From contig DEXK01000013.1 of assembly GCA_002364085.1 (NCBI GenBank), positions 406,518 through 470,517 on the forward strand: a stretch of 64,000 bases of DNA, given 5' to 3'. The notes beneath the pieces are model-generated. The model had not been told where the DNA came from, did no database searches, and was given only the letters and a program-made list of their open reading frames with translations. Shown in pieces: positions 40,774 through 50,028 of the stretch; position 1 is the first letter of the stretch; each line of letters starts with the position of its first letter. The stretch is from Balneolaceae bacterium UBA3186 (GTDB lineage: Bacteria; Bacteroidota; Rhodothermia; Balneolales; Balneolaceae). A program made the translations under genes and the position numbers.

Positions 40774-43557
40774 ATGCGGAAATTTACCATTACCCTACTA
40801 TTGCTATGCCTAAATTTTGGAGTACAAGCACAACAAAATTTACCGGAAGAGAAAGAAGAGTTAAGAACAAATAACTCTAAAAAAAATAATATAGACTACC
40901 GATTCGGTTATGCACAAAACCCAACTATGGAAGCTGTTAGAATTTCAGGGCAATCCATAAAGTTAGATGGTGTTCTAGATGAAGGCATTTGGGCTACGGC
41001 TCCTGTTGCTACCGGGTTTACACAGAGATCTCCAAAAGATGGAGGAAAGCCATCACAAAGAACGGAAGCCAGGATCCTGTATACGGATAATGAAGTTTAT
41101 GTAGGAATAATGGCCTATGACAACGCTCCGGATTCAGTGATCGCTTCATTATTCAGAAGAGATGGTAATGAGACCAGTGACTGGGTGTACGTAAGTTTAG
41201 ACAGTTATAATGATAAGCGAACGGCTTTTACCTTTGCTGTTAACCCACGTGGAGTACAAAAGGATATTTTGTATTTCGATGACAGAGGGGAAGATGTTTT
41301 GTGGGATGCTGTTTGGGAAGCAGAAGCGAAAATGGTTCAAGGGGGTTGGTCAGTGGAGATGAGAATTCCAATGTCACAATTACGTTTTAGCTCCAAAGAC
41401 GATATAAAATCATGGGGAGTTAACTTTCAACGTAGAATAGCGAGACATCAGGAATTTAACTTTTGGGCACCAACTTCGCAGTCAGCTTCAGGAAGTGTCT
41501 CATTATTTGGTCGCTTGAATGGTATCAGAGACTTGGAAGAACCAAACAGATTGGAGATCACACCATACGTTTCTTCAGTATTGGAAAGAGCACCCGGAAA
41601 TGTAAACAACCCATACTATAATGAAAATGAGTTGGATGCCAATATTGGGGGAGATATTAAATATGGGCTTACTTCTGATCTTACTATAACAGCTACAATT
41701 AATCCCGATTTTGGTCAGGTTGAAGCTGATCCTGCTACAATCAATTTATCTCAGTTTGAACAATTCTTCTCAGAAAGAAGACCATTCTTCCTAGAAGGAA
41801 ATGAGATATTCAGATTTGGTGGTACAAAAACATTTAACAATTATGGTAATCCGAATACTTTTTATTCGAGAAGAATAGGACGTTCACCCCAAGGAAATCT
41901 ATCACAAGCTAATAGTTTTTCAGGGAATAATTTATTCGATCCAAGTGAAACTGATGCTACTTATACAAACACGCCTAATCAAACCAAGATACTTGGCGCT
42001 GCAAAGCTTAGTGGTAAAACAAAATCAGGGTTATCTGTTGGAACGTTATATGCTAGAACATTAGAAGAGAATTCAGATTACACAGCAAATCTGAATAATG
42101 GTAACAGCGTTGAAGGAAGTTTCATTGCTCAACCATCAAATAATTTTCTTGTAAGCAGGTTAAAGCAAGATTTTAATGAAGGGAATACGGTAGTAGGTGG
42201 TTTCTTTAGCGGTATGAATCGAGATATTGATGATACCTATTTTGAAAACAGACTTCATAATTCTGCATTAATAACGGGAGCAGATTTTGAGCACGGTTGG
42301 AATAACAGAAAATGGATAGTTAGCGGTACAGCTTCGTTAAGCTCAGTTTTTGGTACAGCAGATGCAATAACAAGAACCCAGAATGCACCTCAAAGATATT
42401 ACCAAAGACTTGATTCAGAGGGTCTTTCTATAGACACAACAAAAACCAGTTTGAGTGGTATTGCATCTGAATTAAGTTTACAGAAAGCCAGTGGTGACCA
42501 CTGGACATGGTCAATAACGGGATCAATGGTTACACCGGGTTACGAAACCAATGATATAGGTTTCCAAAACAGAGCTGATTACAGAGCGATAACAACCAGT
42601 GTCATGTATCAGGAAAGAGATCCAAGTTTCTTCCAGTTTGTAAATATATGGAGCTTTACAACACATGCATGGAATTTTGATAATGACCTGATTTCAAGAG
42701 GATACAATGCTGGAACATATTTGCAATTCAAAAACCTATGGTCGTTTAATATTAATGCGAATGCAAATTTTGACACCATTTCAGATAGAATAACACGAGG
42801 TGGTCCAACATTTATGATGCCCGGTAGCTGGAATTTCAATTTCAATATTAATTCAAATCGTTCAAAAAGATTGGCAGGTGGAACTGGGCAATTTCACCGA
42901 GAAGACAGAGTAGGAGAATACGATCACTTTTTCTGGGGATATTTATCATACAGACCTACAACTTTTATTCAAATATCTTTAGAACCGGAATTTGGATTTC
43001 AGAAGGATGTAGATCAGTTTGTTCAAACCAGATCCAGAGATGCGGCGGCACTCGATGATGATCAAACTTTTGGCAACAGATATGTTTTCTCTGATATTGA
43101 CCAAACCAATTTTTCAACATCTTTCAGATTGAATTGGACTTTTAACACCAAAATGAGTTTGCAAACGTATATCAGACCGTTTATTGCTTCAGGTAAATAT
43201 TACAACCTTAAAGAGTTCAATAATCCGGGAGGATTCGGATTTGATATATATGGAGAGGATCAGGGCACAATCACTAAAAACAATGACGGAACCCAAACAG
43301 TAGATCCTGATGGTGCAGGAGGTGAAGATGCTTTTACTGTTCGTCCCTTGGACTTTAATGTTTCTTCTTTGCAAGGAAATGCCGTATTCAGATGGGAATA
43401 CAATCCCGGATCTACCTTCTTTTTAGTATGGCAACAGCAAAGAAGCGGATTCAGACCAAATGGTGAATTTAATTTTGGAAACGATTTTGGAAACCTGTTA
43501 GATCCGGAACCAACTAATGTATTTCTGGTAAAATTTAGTTACTGGTTTGGTGGCTAA
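40774..43557 (+). CDS. DUF5916 outer-membrane protein with CBM9-like N-terminal domain
   Basis: A 927-residue protein with a signal peptide (about 1-19, ending VQAQ). Residues about 50-240 (SIKLDGVLDEGIWATAPVAT, VYVGIMAYDNAPDSVIAS, DSYNDKRTAFTFAVNPRGVQ) are the carbohydrate-binding-family-9-like domain found in DUF5916 proteins. The rest is a beta-barrel-like region (SERRPFFLEGNEIFRFGG, then repeated aromatic strands) ending KFSYWFGG. Function of the family is unknown; ligand uptake or surface binding are guesses. A terminator follows. Confidence 0.9.
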   Translation: MRKFTITLLLLCLNFGVQAQQNLPEEKEELRTNNSKKNNIDYRFGYAQNPTMEAVRISGQSIKLDGVLDEGIWATAPVATGFTQRSPKDGGKPSQRTEARILYTDNEVYVGIMAYDNAPDSVIASLFRRDGNETSDWVYVSLDSYNDKRTAFTFAVNPRGVQKDILYFDDRGEDVLWDAVWEAEAKMVQGGWSVEMRIPMSQLRFSSKDDIKSWGVNFQRRIARHQEFNFWAPTSQSASGSVSLFGRLNGIRDLEEPNRLEITPYVSSVLERAPGNVNNPYYNENELDANIGGDIKYGLTSDLTITATINPDFGQVEADPATINLSQFEQFFSERRPFFLEGNEIFRFGGTKTFNNYGNPNTFYSRRIGRSPQGNLSQANSFSGNNLFDPSETDATYTNTPNQTKILGAAKLSGKTKSGLSVGTLYARTLEENSDYTANLNNGNSVEGSFIAQPSNNFLVSRLKQDFNEGNTVVGGFFSGMNRDIDDTYFENRLHNSALITGADFEHGWNNRKWIVSGTASLSSVFGTADAITRTQNAPQRYYQRLDSEGLSIDTTKTSLSGIASELSLQKASGDHWTWSITGSMVTPGYETNDIGFQNRADYRAITTSVMYQERDPSFFQFVNIWSFTTHAWNFDNDLISRGYNAGTYLQFKNLWSFNINANANFDTISDRITRGGPTFMMPGSWNFNFNINSNRSKRLAGGTGQFHREDRVGEYDHFFWGYLSYRPTTFIQISLEPEFGFQKDVDQFVQTRSRDAAALDDDQTFGNRYVFSDIDQTNFSTSFRLNWTFNTKMSLQTYIRPFIASGKYYNLKEFNNPGGFGFDIYGEDQGTITKNNDGTQTVDPDGAGGEDAFTVRPLDFNVSSLQGNAVFRWEYNPGSTFFLVWQQQRSGFRPNGEFNFGNDFGNLLDPEPTNVFLVKFSYWFGG

Positions 43558-43574
43558 GTATCTATCAAATTGAT

Positions 43575-43625
43575 AAAGGATTTAGTATTTTGATGGTCAA
43601 TCATCAAGAACTAAATCCTTTTTTA
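43575..43625 (+). terminator. Rho-independent terminator of the DUF5916 gene
   Basis: AAAGGATTTAGT (43575-43586) and ACTAAATCCTTT (43610-43621) form a 12-bp stem. The 23-base loop can fold further (TTGATGG/TCATCAA), and a run of T follows. It ends 3 bases before the next start codon, so the Bax-inhibitor gene sits right against it. Confidence 0.85.
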
Positions 43626-43627
43626 TA

Positions 43628-44332
43628 ATGAATCAGGCACATCAACTTACAGCAGAAGAAATTAAAAGTATCCAGACCAGCTTTATTAATAAAGTATATG
43701 TTTGGATGGGGCTTGCTTTAACGATTACAGGAATTGTGGCGATGAGAGTCGCTGACTCGGGCACATTTATGGGGATGTTTACCGGCGCTTCAAGTGCAAT
43801 GCCATTCTACATTCTTATTGCTATTGAACTAGGCCTTGTTTGGTGGATGGTTTCCAGAATTGAATCGATGAGCTCGGGTTTTGCAACTGGGTTGTTTATT
43901 CTTTACTCAGCTTTAAACGGCGTTACCTTGTCAGTGCTTTTTTATGTGTACACAAGCGCTTCAATTGCTTCCACATTTTTTATAACAGCCGGTACTTTTG
44001 GGGTCTGTAGTGCGTATGGTTACTTCACTAAAAAAGACCTTACTTCAATTGGAGGCTTTTTAATTATGGCTTTGATTGGACTTATTATTGCAACTGTGGT
44101 GAATATATTTCTAGCCAGTTCAGCATTATATTGGGTTATCAGCTATGCAGGCGTCGCTATTTTTATAGGTCTAACAGCATACGATACTCAAAAGATCAAG
44201 AAAATGAGTTTAGAAGTTGAAGCTGATTCTGAGCAGGGTAAGAAGGGAGCCGTAATGGGAGCTTTAGCACTGTATCTGGACTTTATAAATATGTTTATTT
44301 TCTTGCTACGAATATTTGGCAACAGGCGCTAA
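43628..44332 (+). CDS. Bax inhibitor-1 / YccA family membrane protein
   Basis: A 234-residue protein with seven membrane helices between about residues 20 and 230. The family signature near the C-terminus, AYDTQKIKKM (with the conserved Asp), and the final YLDFINMFIFLLRIFGNRR are typical of BI-1/YccA proteins, which are pH-sensitive calcium-leak channels or regulators of the FtsH protease. The N-terminal HQLTAEEIKSIQTSFINKVY precedes the first helix. A strong terminator follows. The start is directly against an upstream terminator hairpin. Confidence 0.93.
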   Translation: MNQAHQLTAEEIKSIQTSFINKVYVWMGLALTITGIVAMRVADSGTFMGMFTGASSAMPFYILIAIELGLVWWMVSRIESMSSGFATGLFILYSALNGVTLSVLFYVYTSASIASTFFITAGTFGVCSAYGYFTKKDLTSIGGFLIMALIGLIIATVVNIFLASSALYWVISYAGVAIFIGLTAYDTQKIKKMSLEVEADSEQGKKGAVMGALALYLDFINMFIFLLRIFGNRR

Positions 44333-44340
44333 TATTATTT

Positions 44341-44377
44341 GCATAAAAAAACCCTTTTCTGAAGGGTTTTTTTATGC
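44341..44377. terminator. Bidirectional terminator after the BI-1 gene
   Basis: GCATAAAAAAACCCTT and AAGGGTTTTTTTATGC form a long stem with a short TTCTG loop and T-runs on both strands. It lies 9 bases after the BI-1 stop. Confidence 0.9.
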
Positions 44378-44688
44378 TTCAAAACTGTATAAAATTTTGA
44401 GTATTTGAGTAATCGAAATCTAATATAGAAGTAGTCTTGCTCTCAGAGAAAATACATTGTGATTATTATGTACATTAGCTTTTCAATAACTTGAAAAGCC
44501 TTTTTATCAAGTTGCAAAGCAAAAAAGTGCCTCAATTTTGTTCTATGAGTGATTAGATAAATAGTATCAAAAAAAGTTAATCGTCCACTAAATTTTTTTA
44601 ACAATAATTTTTTTTTATTAAAATGTTATCACATAAAAAAAAGCCCTTCCGCGGAATGGTTTTCTTTATTTATTCAATCTGAAAATAT
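44378..44688 (+). promoter_or_regulatory. Upstream region of the TonB-receptor operon with two hairpins
   Basis: GCTTTTCAATAACTTGAAAAGC at 44478-44499 is followed by CTTTTT, a terminator-like structure within the region upstream of the receptor operon. A second hairpin, around TTCCGCGGAA at 44641-44662, ends 26 bases before the ATG. Between them the sequence is very AT-rich. The first could attenuate the operon, and the second may lie in its leader. No promoter box or known riboswitch was recognised. Confidence 0.35.
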
Positions 44689-47600
44689 ATGGGTTTAAAA
44701 CAGCTACTACTTTTTTTTATAATTGCTTTATTTTCTTCTTCACTCTTAGCACAGTCTGGTAAGATAAATGGCTTCATAAAAGATTCCACAGGCGAGCCTT
44801 TGCCGGGGGCAACCGTCGTTATTGAAGGTACTTTACAAGGTACTGCAGCTCAGGCGGATGGTTTTTATCAAATTCTAAATGTAAAGCCGGGTACTTACAC
44901 TTTAAAAGCTACTTACATAGGCTTTGCTCCTGTACTTATTGAAAATGTCGCAGTCAATATAGATTTGACTACTGAAATTGATATTACAATGAGGGAAGAG
45001 ACTTTTGAAGGTGAGGAAATTGTTGTTCTTGCTGAACGTCCGGTGGTTCAAAAAGACGTTGCTTCAAGTCAATCCAATATTAGCAAGGAAAGCCTCGATG
45101 CACTTCCAATTACCAGTGTAACAGATGCAGTTGCATTACAAGCCGGTGTACAGGGTTTAAGTGTTCGCGGTAGTGGAAGCGATGAAGTTTCCTTTAATTT
45201 AAACGGGTTTACCTTAAGGTCAGAAAGAAGTAATTCCCCGTTTACAGGAATTAGTATTACTTCTATTGAAAATGTACAAGTACAAACCGGTGGCTTTAAT
45301 GCAGAGTATGGTGATCTAAGATCAGGTTTGATAAATGTAACAAGTAAAGAAGGGGAAAGAGATCGATACACTCTTGATGGATTAATAAGAGTAACTCCTC
45401 CACAGGCTAAAAATGTTGGTCAATCAATTAATGACCCAAATTCATATTGGTTAAGACCTTATTTAGATGATGATGTAGCATGGACTGGAACTGATAACGG
45501 TGCTTGGGATTCCTATACTCAGGATGAATATCCTAGTTTTCAAGGGTGGAATGCATTTTCTCAGTCTACTTTAGCGGATGATGATCCGACTAATGATCTA
45601 ACCCCGGAAGCTGCACAACAAGCTTTTTTATGGCAGCACAGAAAAGATTTCGCCATTACTGAACCGGATTACGAAATTGATCTAACCTTTGGAGGTCCCG
45701 TTCCATATGTAAGTGAACGATTTGGTGATCTAAGATTCTCAACTTCATTCAGAGAAACTCAAACCATGTATATGGTCCCATTATCTAGAGACCGATATAA
45801 GCAAACAACATTTCAGAGTAAGTTAACAAGTAATATTGCTTCTGGAATGAAGGTTTCAATTGATGGCTTATACAGTAGAGAAACAGGTACATCTGCAAGT
45901 CAGGCAGGTAATCCAGGCTTTTTCGTATCTCCTTCAGGAATAGCCGGAAGTATGGATAATGTGAGTTTCATTGAATCCAGGCTTTATGCATCTGATTACT
46001 GGGCTCCAACAGAACAAACTACTTTCAACCTTGGTGCTCAATTCACTCATTCTATTTCAAATACTACGTTCTATGAGGTTAAAGTAAATAACTATATCTC
46101 TACTAACTCAACAAATCCTAGTCCTTTAAGAGATACAACAGATGTAGTTTTCTTCGGTGGGGTTGGGTTTGATGAAGGACCTTTTGGTTTCTTCGATGAA
46201 ACTTCATTTGGATTAGCATCCGGAATGAGAATGGGTGTTGGAATGAGTACAGCAAGAGATAGTAGTGAGGTTTCTGTGCTAAGTGCCAGTTTTAAAATTA
46301 CGAGCCAGATAAACAGAGTAAATGAAGTAAAAGCTGGACTTGAGTTCATTCGTACCAACAGTATGGTAAATTATGGTTCATTTGATAAGGTATTGCCTTC
46401 AGGTAGAACAGTATCGGTTTGGAATACTACTCCTATTCGTATGGCAGCATTTGTTCAAGACAAGTTAGAATTCAATGGTATGATCGCGAATCTTGGATTA
46501 CGCTTAACCTATTCTGATCCTAATGTTAGCTGGTATGATTATGAACCATTTACTGACCTTTTCGATACGGGAAATGCCTCAGCGTTGGATACAGCGGCTA
46601 CTTCTGATGTAAAACCACAGATAGTTCTTCAGCCGAGATTAGGGGTATCATTCCCAATAACAGATCTGAGTAAGTTCTTCTTTAACTATGGGCACACTGT
46701 TCAATTACCAGATCCTGAGAATCTTTACTTAACTAGAGTAGAACCATTTACAAGTACTGTGGTAAGGGTAGCTGCGCCAGAGAATAAGCTTCCAAAAACG
46801 GTTAGTTATGAATTAGGCTACGAACATAATATTCTTGAAAATTATTTAGTAAGGGTTAGTGGTTATTATAAAGATCTCTCTAACCAGCCAATACAGGTTG
46901 GATTTACAAGCAGAGACAATAACAGCTACACAGTAAGTAGAGCTTTTTCATATGAGGATATCAGAGGTTTTGAATTTACATTCAGAAAACAAACAGGAAG
47001 ATATTTCTGGGGTGAAATAAACTATACCTATAGTGTTGCTTCAAGAGGGTTGTTCGGTACACTTGAAAATTATGAAAATCCATTCGATCAACGTAATTAC
47101 GAAAGAACAACCGGCGATAACGATATTTTCAGACCGGTTCCACAACCTTTTGCCAGATTACAACTTTACTTACAGTCACCTGCAGAGTTTGGACCGGAAT
47201 TGTTAGGAGGAAAACCATTAGCTAATTGGCAATTTGTACCACTTGTAACTTGGCAAGCAGGTTCAAGGTTTACTTATACCGGTGGAGGTTCAATTCCAGG
47301 AGTTGTAAATAATGTTCAGCTCAGAGATTTTTGGGGAACAAGTTTGAGGGTAACTAAGAATGTTAATCTAAATAATGGTAGCTCTGTACGATTCTTCGCT
47401 GATGTTTCCAATGTGATCAACAGAAGAAACTTCAATCCGTTTAACTCAGGTTCAATAAGCGGAAATGATTATTTAGATTACATGGCTTCATTGCATTTAC
47501 CTGCTGATGTGTTGGATGAGATCGGTCTTATAAATCAAAGAGTGCCGGGATCTGACAAACCCGGAGATTACAGACCAGCAGATGTTGAGTATGTGCCTAT

Positions 47601-47826
47601 TGAAGTTTCTGTAAACTTGCCTACTCAAGGAAACACCAGAGCATTGTACTATAATTCTACGGAAGGAAAATATTATCAATGGAACGGCACTGCATTTGTA
47701 GATGCAGACGGAAAGTTTGTTGATAGGGTATTAGATGATAAGGCCTATATTAACATGCCAAATCAAAGGTTTTTTAATTTCTTGGATCCAAGAACAATTA
47801 GATTCGGAGTTAGATTTTCATTTTAA
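44689..47826 (+). CDS. TonB-dependent receptor with carboxypeptidase-regulatory-like N-terminal domain
   Basis: A 1045-residue outer-membrane active transporter. Signal peptide about 1-21 (SSSLLAQ), then a CarboxypepD_reg-like domain (about 23-105, INGFIKDSTGEPLPGATVVI). The plug follows at about 115-225 (SVTDAVALQAGVQGLSVRGS, then NVQVQTGGFNAEYGDLRSG), and then a 22-strand barrel ending RFGVRFSF, with the C-terminal aromatic. It lacks the longer SusC features, and no SusD gene follows. It opens a five-gene operon; the next start is 16 bases on. Confidence 0.95.
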   Translation: MGLKQLLLFFIIALFSSSLLAQSGKINGFIKDSTGEPLPGATVVIEGTLQGTAAQADGFYQILNVKPGTYTLKATYIGFAPVLIENVAVNIDLTTEIDITMREETFEGEEIVVLAERPVVQKDVASSQSNISKESLDALPITSVTDAVALQAGVQGLSVRGSGSDEVSFNLNGFTLRSERSNSPFTGISITSIENVQVQTGGFNAEYGDLRSGLINVTSKEGERDRYTLDGLIRVTPPQAKNVGQSINDPNSYWLRPYLDDDVAWTGTDNGAWDSYTQDEYPSFQGWNAFSQSTLADDDPTNDLTPEAAQQAFLWQHRKDFAITEPDYEIDLTFGGPVPYVSERFGDLRFSTSFRETQTMYMVPLSRDRYKQTTFQSKLTSNIASGMKVSIDGLYSRETGTSASQAGNPGFFVSPSGIAGSMDNVSFIESRLYASDYWAPTEQTTFNLGAQFTHSISNTTFYEVKVNNYISTNSTNPSPLRDTTDVVFFGGVGFDEGPFGFFDETSFGLASGMRMGVGMSTARDSSEVSVLSASFKITSQINRVNEVKAGLEFIRTNSMVNYGSFDKVLPSGRTVSVWNTTPIRMAAFVQDKLEFNGMIANLGLRLTYSDPNVSWYDYEPFTDLFDTGNASALDTAATSDVKPQIVLQPRLGVSFPITDLSKFFFNYGHTVQLPDPENLYLTRVEPFTSTVVRVAAPENKLPKTVSYELGYEHNILENYLVRVSGYYKDLSNQPIQVGFTSRDNNSYTVSRAFSYEDIRGFEFTFRKQTGRYFWGEINYTYSVASRGLFGTLENYENPFDQRNYERTTGDNDIFRPVPQPFARLQLYLQSPAEFGPELLGGKPLANWQFVPLVTWQAGSRFTYTGGGSIPGVVNNVQLRDFWGTSLRVTKNVNLNNGSSVRFFADVSNVINRRNFNPFNSGSISGNDYLDYMASLHLPADVLDEIGLINQRVPGSDKPGDYRPADVEYVPIEVSVNLPTQGNTRALYYNSTEGKYYQWNGTAFVDADGKFVDRVLDDKAYINMPNQRFFNFLDPRTIRFGVRFSF

Positions 47827-47842
47827 GAGTGATTCGATAAAT

Positions 47843-50020
47843 ATGTCAAAAAAATATTTTAATAAGTTTAGTTGGTTACTGCTAATAGCGCTGTGTTTTT
47901 ATCCCTTTAAGGATAGTAACGCTCAGGTTGAGTATAGATGGTTATCAGCAGGTTCATTTCATAATTTCTATTCCAGTTTAGGTTCTGAGATAGAAGAAGG
48001 TTTTATTGATGAACAGCAAGGAGGTTGGCAATGGCCTGCTATATACAGAGGGCAAGATGCTCAGGCTATGAAAGCTCTTTGGCTAGGTGCTACCAATTTT
48101 ACTGATGAGCAACAAACCTGGGATTATAGAGTGGTTCACGTAGGACCTAGAGTTACGGGCCTTGGAGAATTCTATCCTGTTTCAATGAAAACTGTAAGTA
48201 AATTCGATCCTCCTGAGGTTAGTGTTGACGGTTTAGTTTCTTTTAGTAAAAGTGTAACAAACGATGAAGTTGATCCAACAATGAAAGCCGATCGTAAGAT
48301 CGTAGCTGTTACCAATACATTGCTAGGTATCACTGTTCAACGAACTGCAATGCAGTTTAGTCAAGGTTATCATGATAACTACCATGTAATTGAATATATC
48401 TTTACTAATACGGGTAATGTTGACGGTGATGATGAAATCGAATTTCCGAACAGAACTGTAGAAGGTTTTGTACCCTATTTCTTAAACAGAATGGCTCCCG
48501 TAAAAGCATCTCGTTATACTATCGGAAACGGGTCAGGTTGGGGACAAAATACTATGAATGACAGAAGAGGAGATGGTCAAGTTCCTGAGGAAACGGAAAA
48601 TTTTAGAGCGCAGTTTGCATGGCATGGATATTATCCTACTTCAGATGTTAGCTATGATAATGTCGGAGCTCCGATCTTTGTACCTGTAACTACAGGAGGA
48701 TACTTATCTGCTGCTGATACCACCGGACGGTTGGAAGCATACCATTTTGTAGGAACTGTTACTTTACATGCCGATGCTTCTGCCAATGATGATTCGGATG
48801 ATCCCGCTCAACCTTTTACGATGGCTGAAGAACATAATGATGACAAGTTGTACGCCAATAACAGTGCATTTAATGCTACCAAGATGGCATCAGAATACAA
48901 TATGATGACAAAAGGCCGTGGAACAACCCGTCATGCGTTTCAAGTAGAACCTTCGGGATACGACGGATTTATTGAGCCATCTGGAGATCCTATGTTAGGT
49001 AATAATCTAGGTGGGTTTGCTTACAATTATGGATATGGACCTTACACACTTGCTCCAGGTGAAAGTGTCAGAATCGTAATAGCTGAAGCTTCTGCAGGAA
49101 TTTCAAGAGACTTAGCTGAACAAGTGGGAAGAGGATTTAAAGAAGATATTCTGGACCCCAACTCAGGTGAGTATGAAGATATCGAAGCGGTAGTGAATGG
49201 TCAGACTTTAAGCATGACAAAAAATGAGTGGGTATTTACAGGACGTGACTCATTGTTCCAAACTTTTGAAAGAGCTCTGGCAAACTTTAATTCAGGCTTC
49301 GAAATACCGGAATCACCATTGCCTCCAAGTATTTTCTCTGTTACTTCCGCGGGAGACGGAATTCAACTTGACTGGCAATTTGATGGCAACGAAGCTGATA
49401 TACAAGGTTTTCAGATTTACAGAGCTTCAGGTAGAGTGGATAGTACTTACCGACTATTAGCTGAAGTGCCTGCATCAGCTCGTGAATTAAATGACGGAGA
49501 TGGTGCTAGAATTACTGACCCAGCACTTTATGAATTAGATGTCCCCATACGTGGTAGGGACTACTATTACTATATAGTAAGCGTTGGTAACCCTAATAAT
49601 GATGGCACAGGTTTAACGCCTACAGGTACAAGTCTTAAAAGTAATCGTTATTACTCACAATCTTATGATCCTGCAAGACTTTTACGTGCAGCAGGAGAAG
49701 CAATGGAAGATATCAGAGTCGTTCCTAATCCATACAACCCTAATATCGACCGTTCGTTATTGCTTGATCAGGATGGCAGAGACAGGATAGCTTTTTATGA
49801 AATTCCTGGTATATGTACTATAGAGATATATACTGAGATTGGAGAGCTTGTTAGAACCATTGAGCATGATAACGGAAGTGGAGATGAGTTTTGGGATTTA
49901 AGAACAGATTTCAGGCAACGTGTGGTTAGTGGTATTTACATTGCAAGAATTATAAATAAAGATCCAAACGATGAGGATTTTGGTAGAGTGGCAATAAGAA
50001 AAATTGTAATAATTTTATAG
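47843..50020 (+). CDS. Large secreted protein with variant C-terminal sorting-type domain, unknown function
   Basis: A 725-residue protein. I start at ATG 47843, giving a signal peptide (about 1-27, ending DSNAQ); the frame is open into the receptor gene but that part is not signal-like. The body is rich in aromatic and charged strands with no enzyme motif I recognise. Near residues 500-600 a fibronectin type III-like stretch occurs (PPSIFSVTSAGDGIQLDW). The end, VVPNPYNPNIDRSLLL then GIYIARI and RKIVIIL, is a variant of the type A sorting domain seen in the NYPNPFNP proteins of this locus. Confidence 0.8.
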   Translation: MSKKYFNKFSWLLLIALCFYPFKDSNAQVEYRWLSAGSFHNFYSSLGSEIEEGFIDEQQGGWQWPAIYRGQDAQAMKALWLGATNFTDEQQTWDYRVVHVGPRVTGLGEFYPVSMKTVSKFDPPEVSVDGLVSFSKSVTNDEVDPTMKADRKIVAVTNTLLGITVQRTAMQFSQGYHDNYHVIEYIFTNTGNVDGDDEIEFPNRTVEGFVPYFLNRMAPVKASRYTIGNGSGWGQNTMNDRRGDGQVPEETENFRAQFAWHGYYPTSDVSYDNVGAPIFVPVTTGGYLSAADTTGRLEAYHFVGTVTLHADASANDDSDDPAQPFTMAEEHNDDKLYANNSAFNATKMASEYNMMTKGRGTTRHAFQVEPSGYDGFIEPSGDPMLGNNLGGFAYNYGYGPYTLAPGESVRIVIAEASAGISRDLAEQVGRGFKEDILDPNSGEYEDIEAVVNGQTLSMTKNEWVFTGRDSLFQTFERALANFNSGFEIPESPLPPSIFSVTSAGDGIQLDWQFDGNEADIQGFQIYRASGRVDSTYRLLAEVPASARELNDGDGARITDPALYELDVPIRGRDYYYYIVSVGNPNNDGTGLTPTGTSLKSNRYYSQSYDPARLLRAAGEAMEDIRVVPNPYNPNIDRSLLLDQDGRDRIAFYEIPGICTIEIYTEIGELVRTIEHDNGSGDEFWDLRTDFRQRVVSGIYIARIINKDPNDEDFGRVAIRKIVIIL

Positions 50021-50028
50021 GTGAAACA

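Noticed and set aside
47735..47842. Start of the large secreted protein inside the receptor gene
   Set aside because: The extension overlaps receptor codons in another frame and would hide the clear signal peptide that starts at 47843.
44689..50020. SusC/SusD pair
   Set aside because: The gene after the receptor has a signal peptide and a C-terminal sorting-type end but no lipobox or SusD-like helical repeats.
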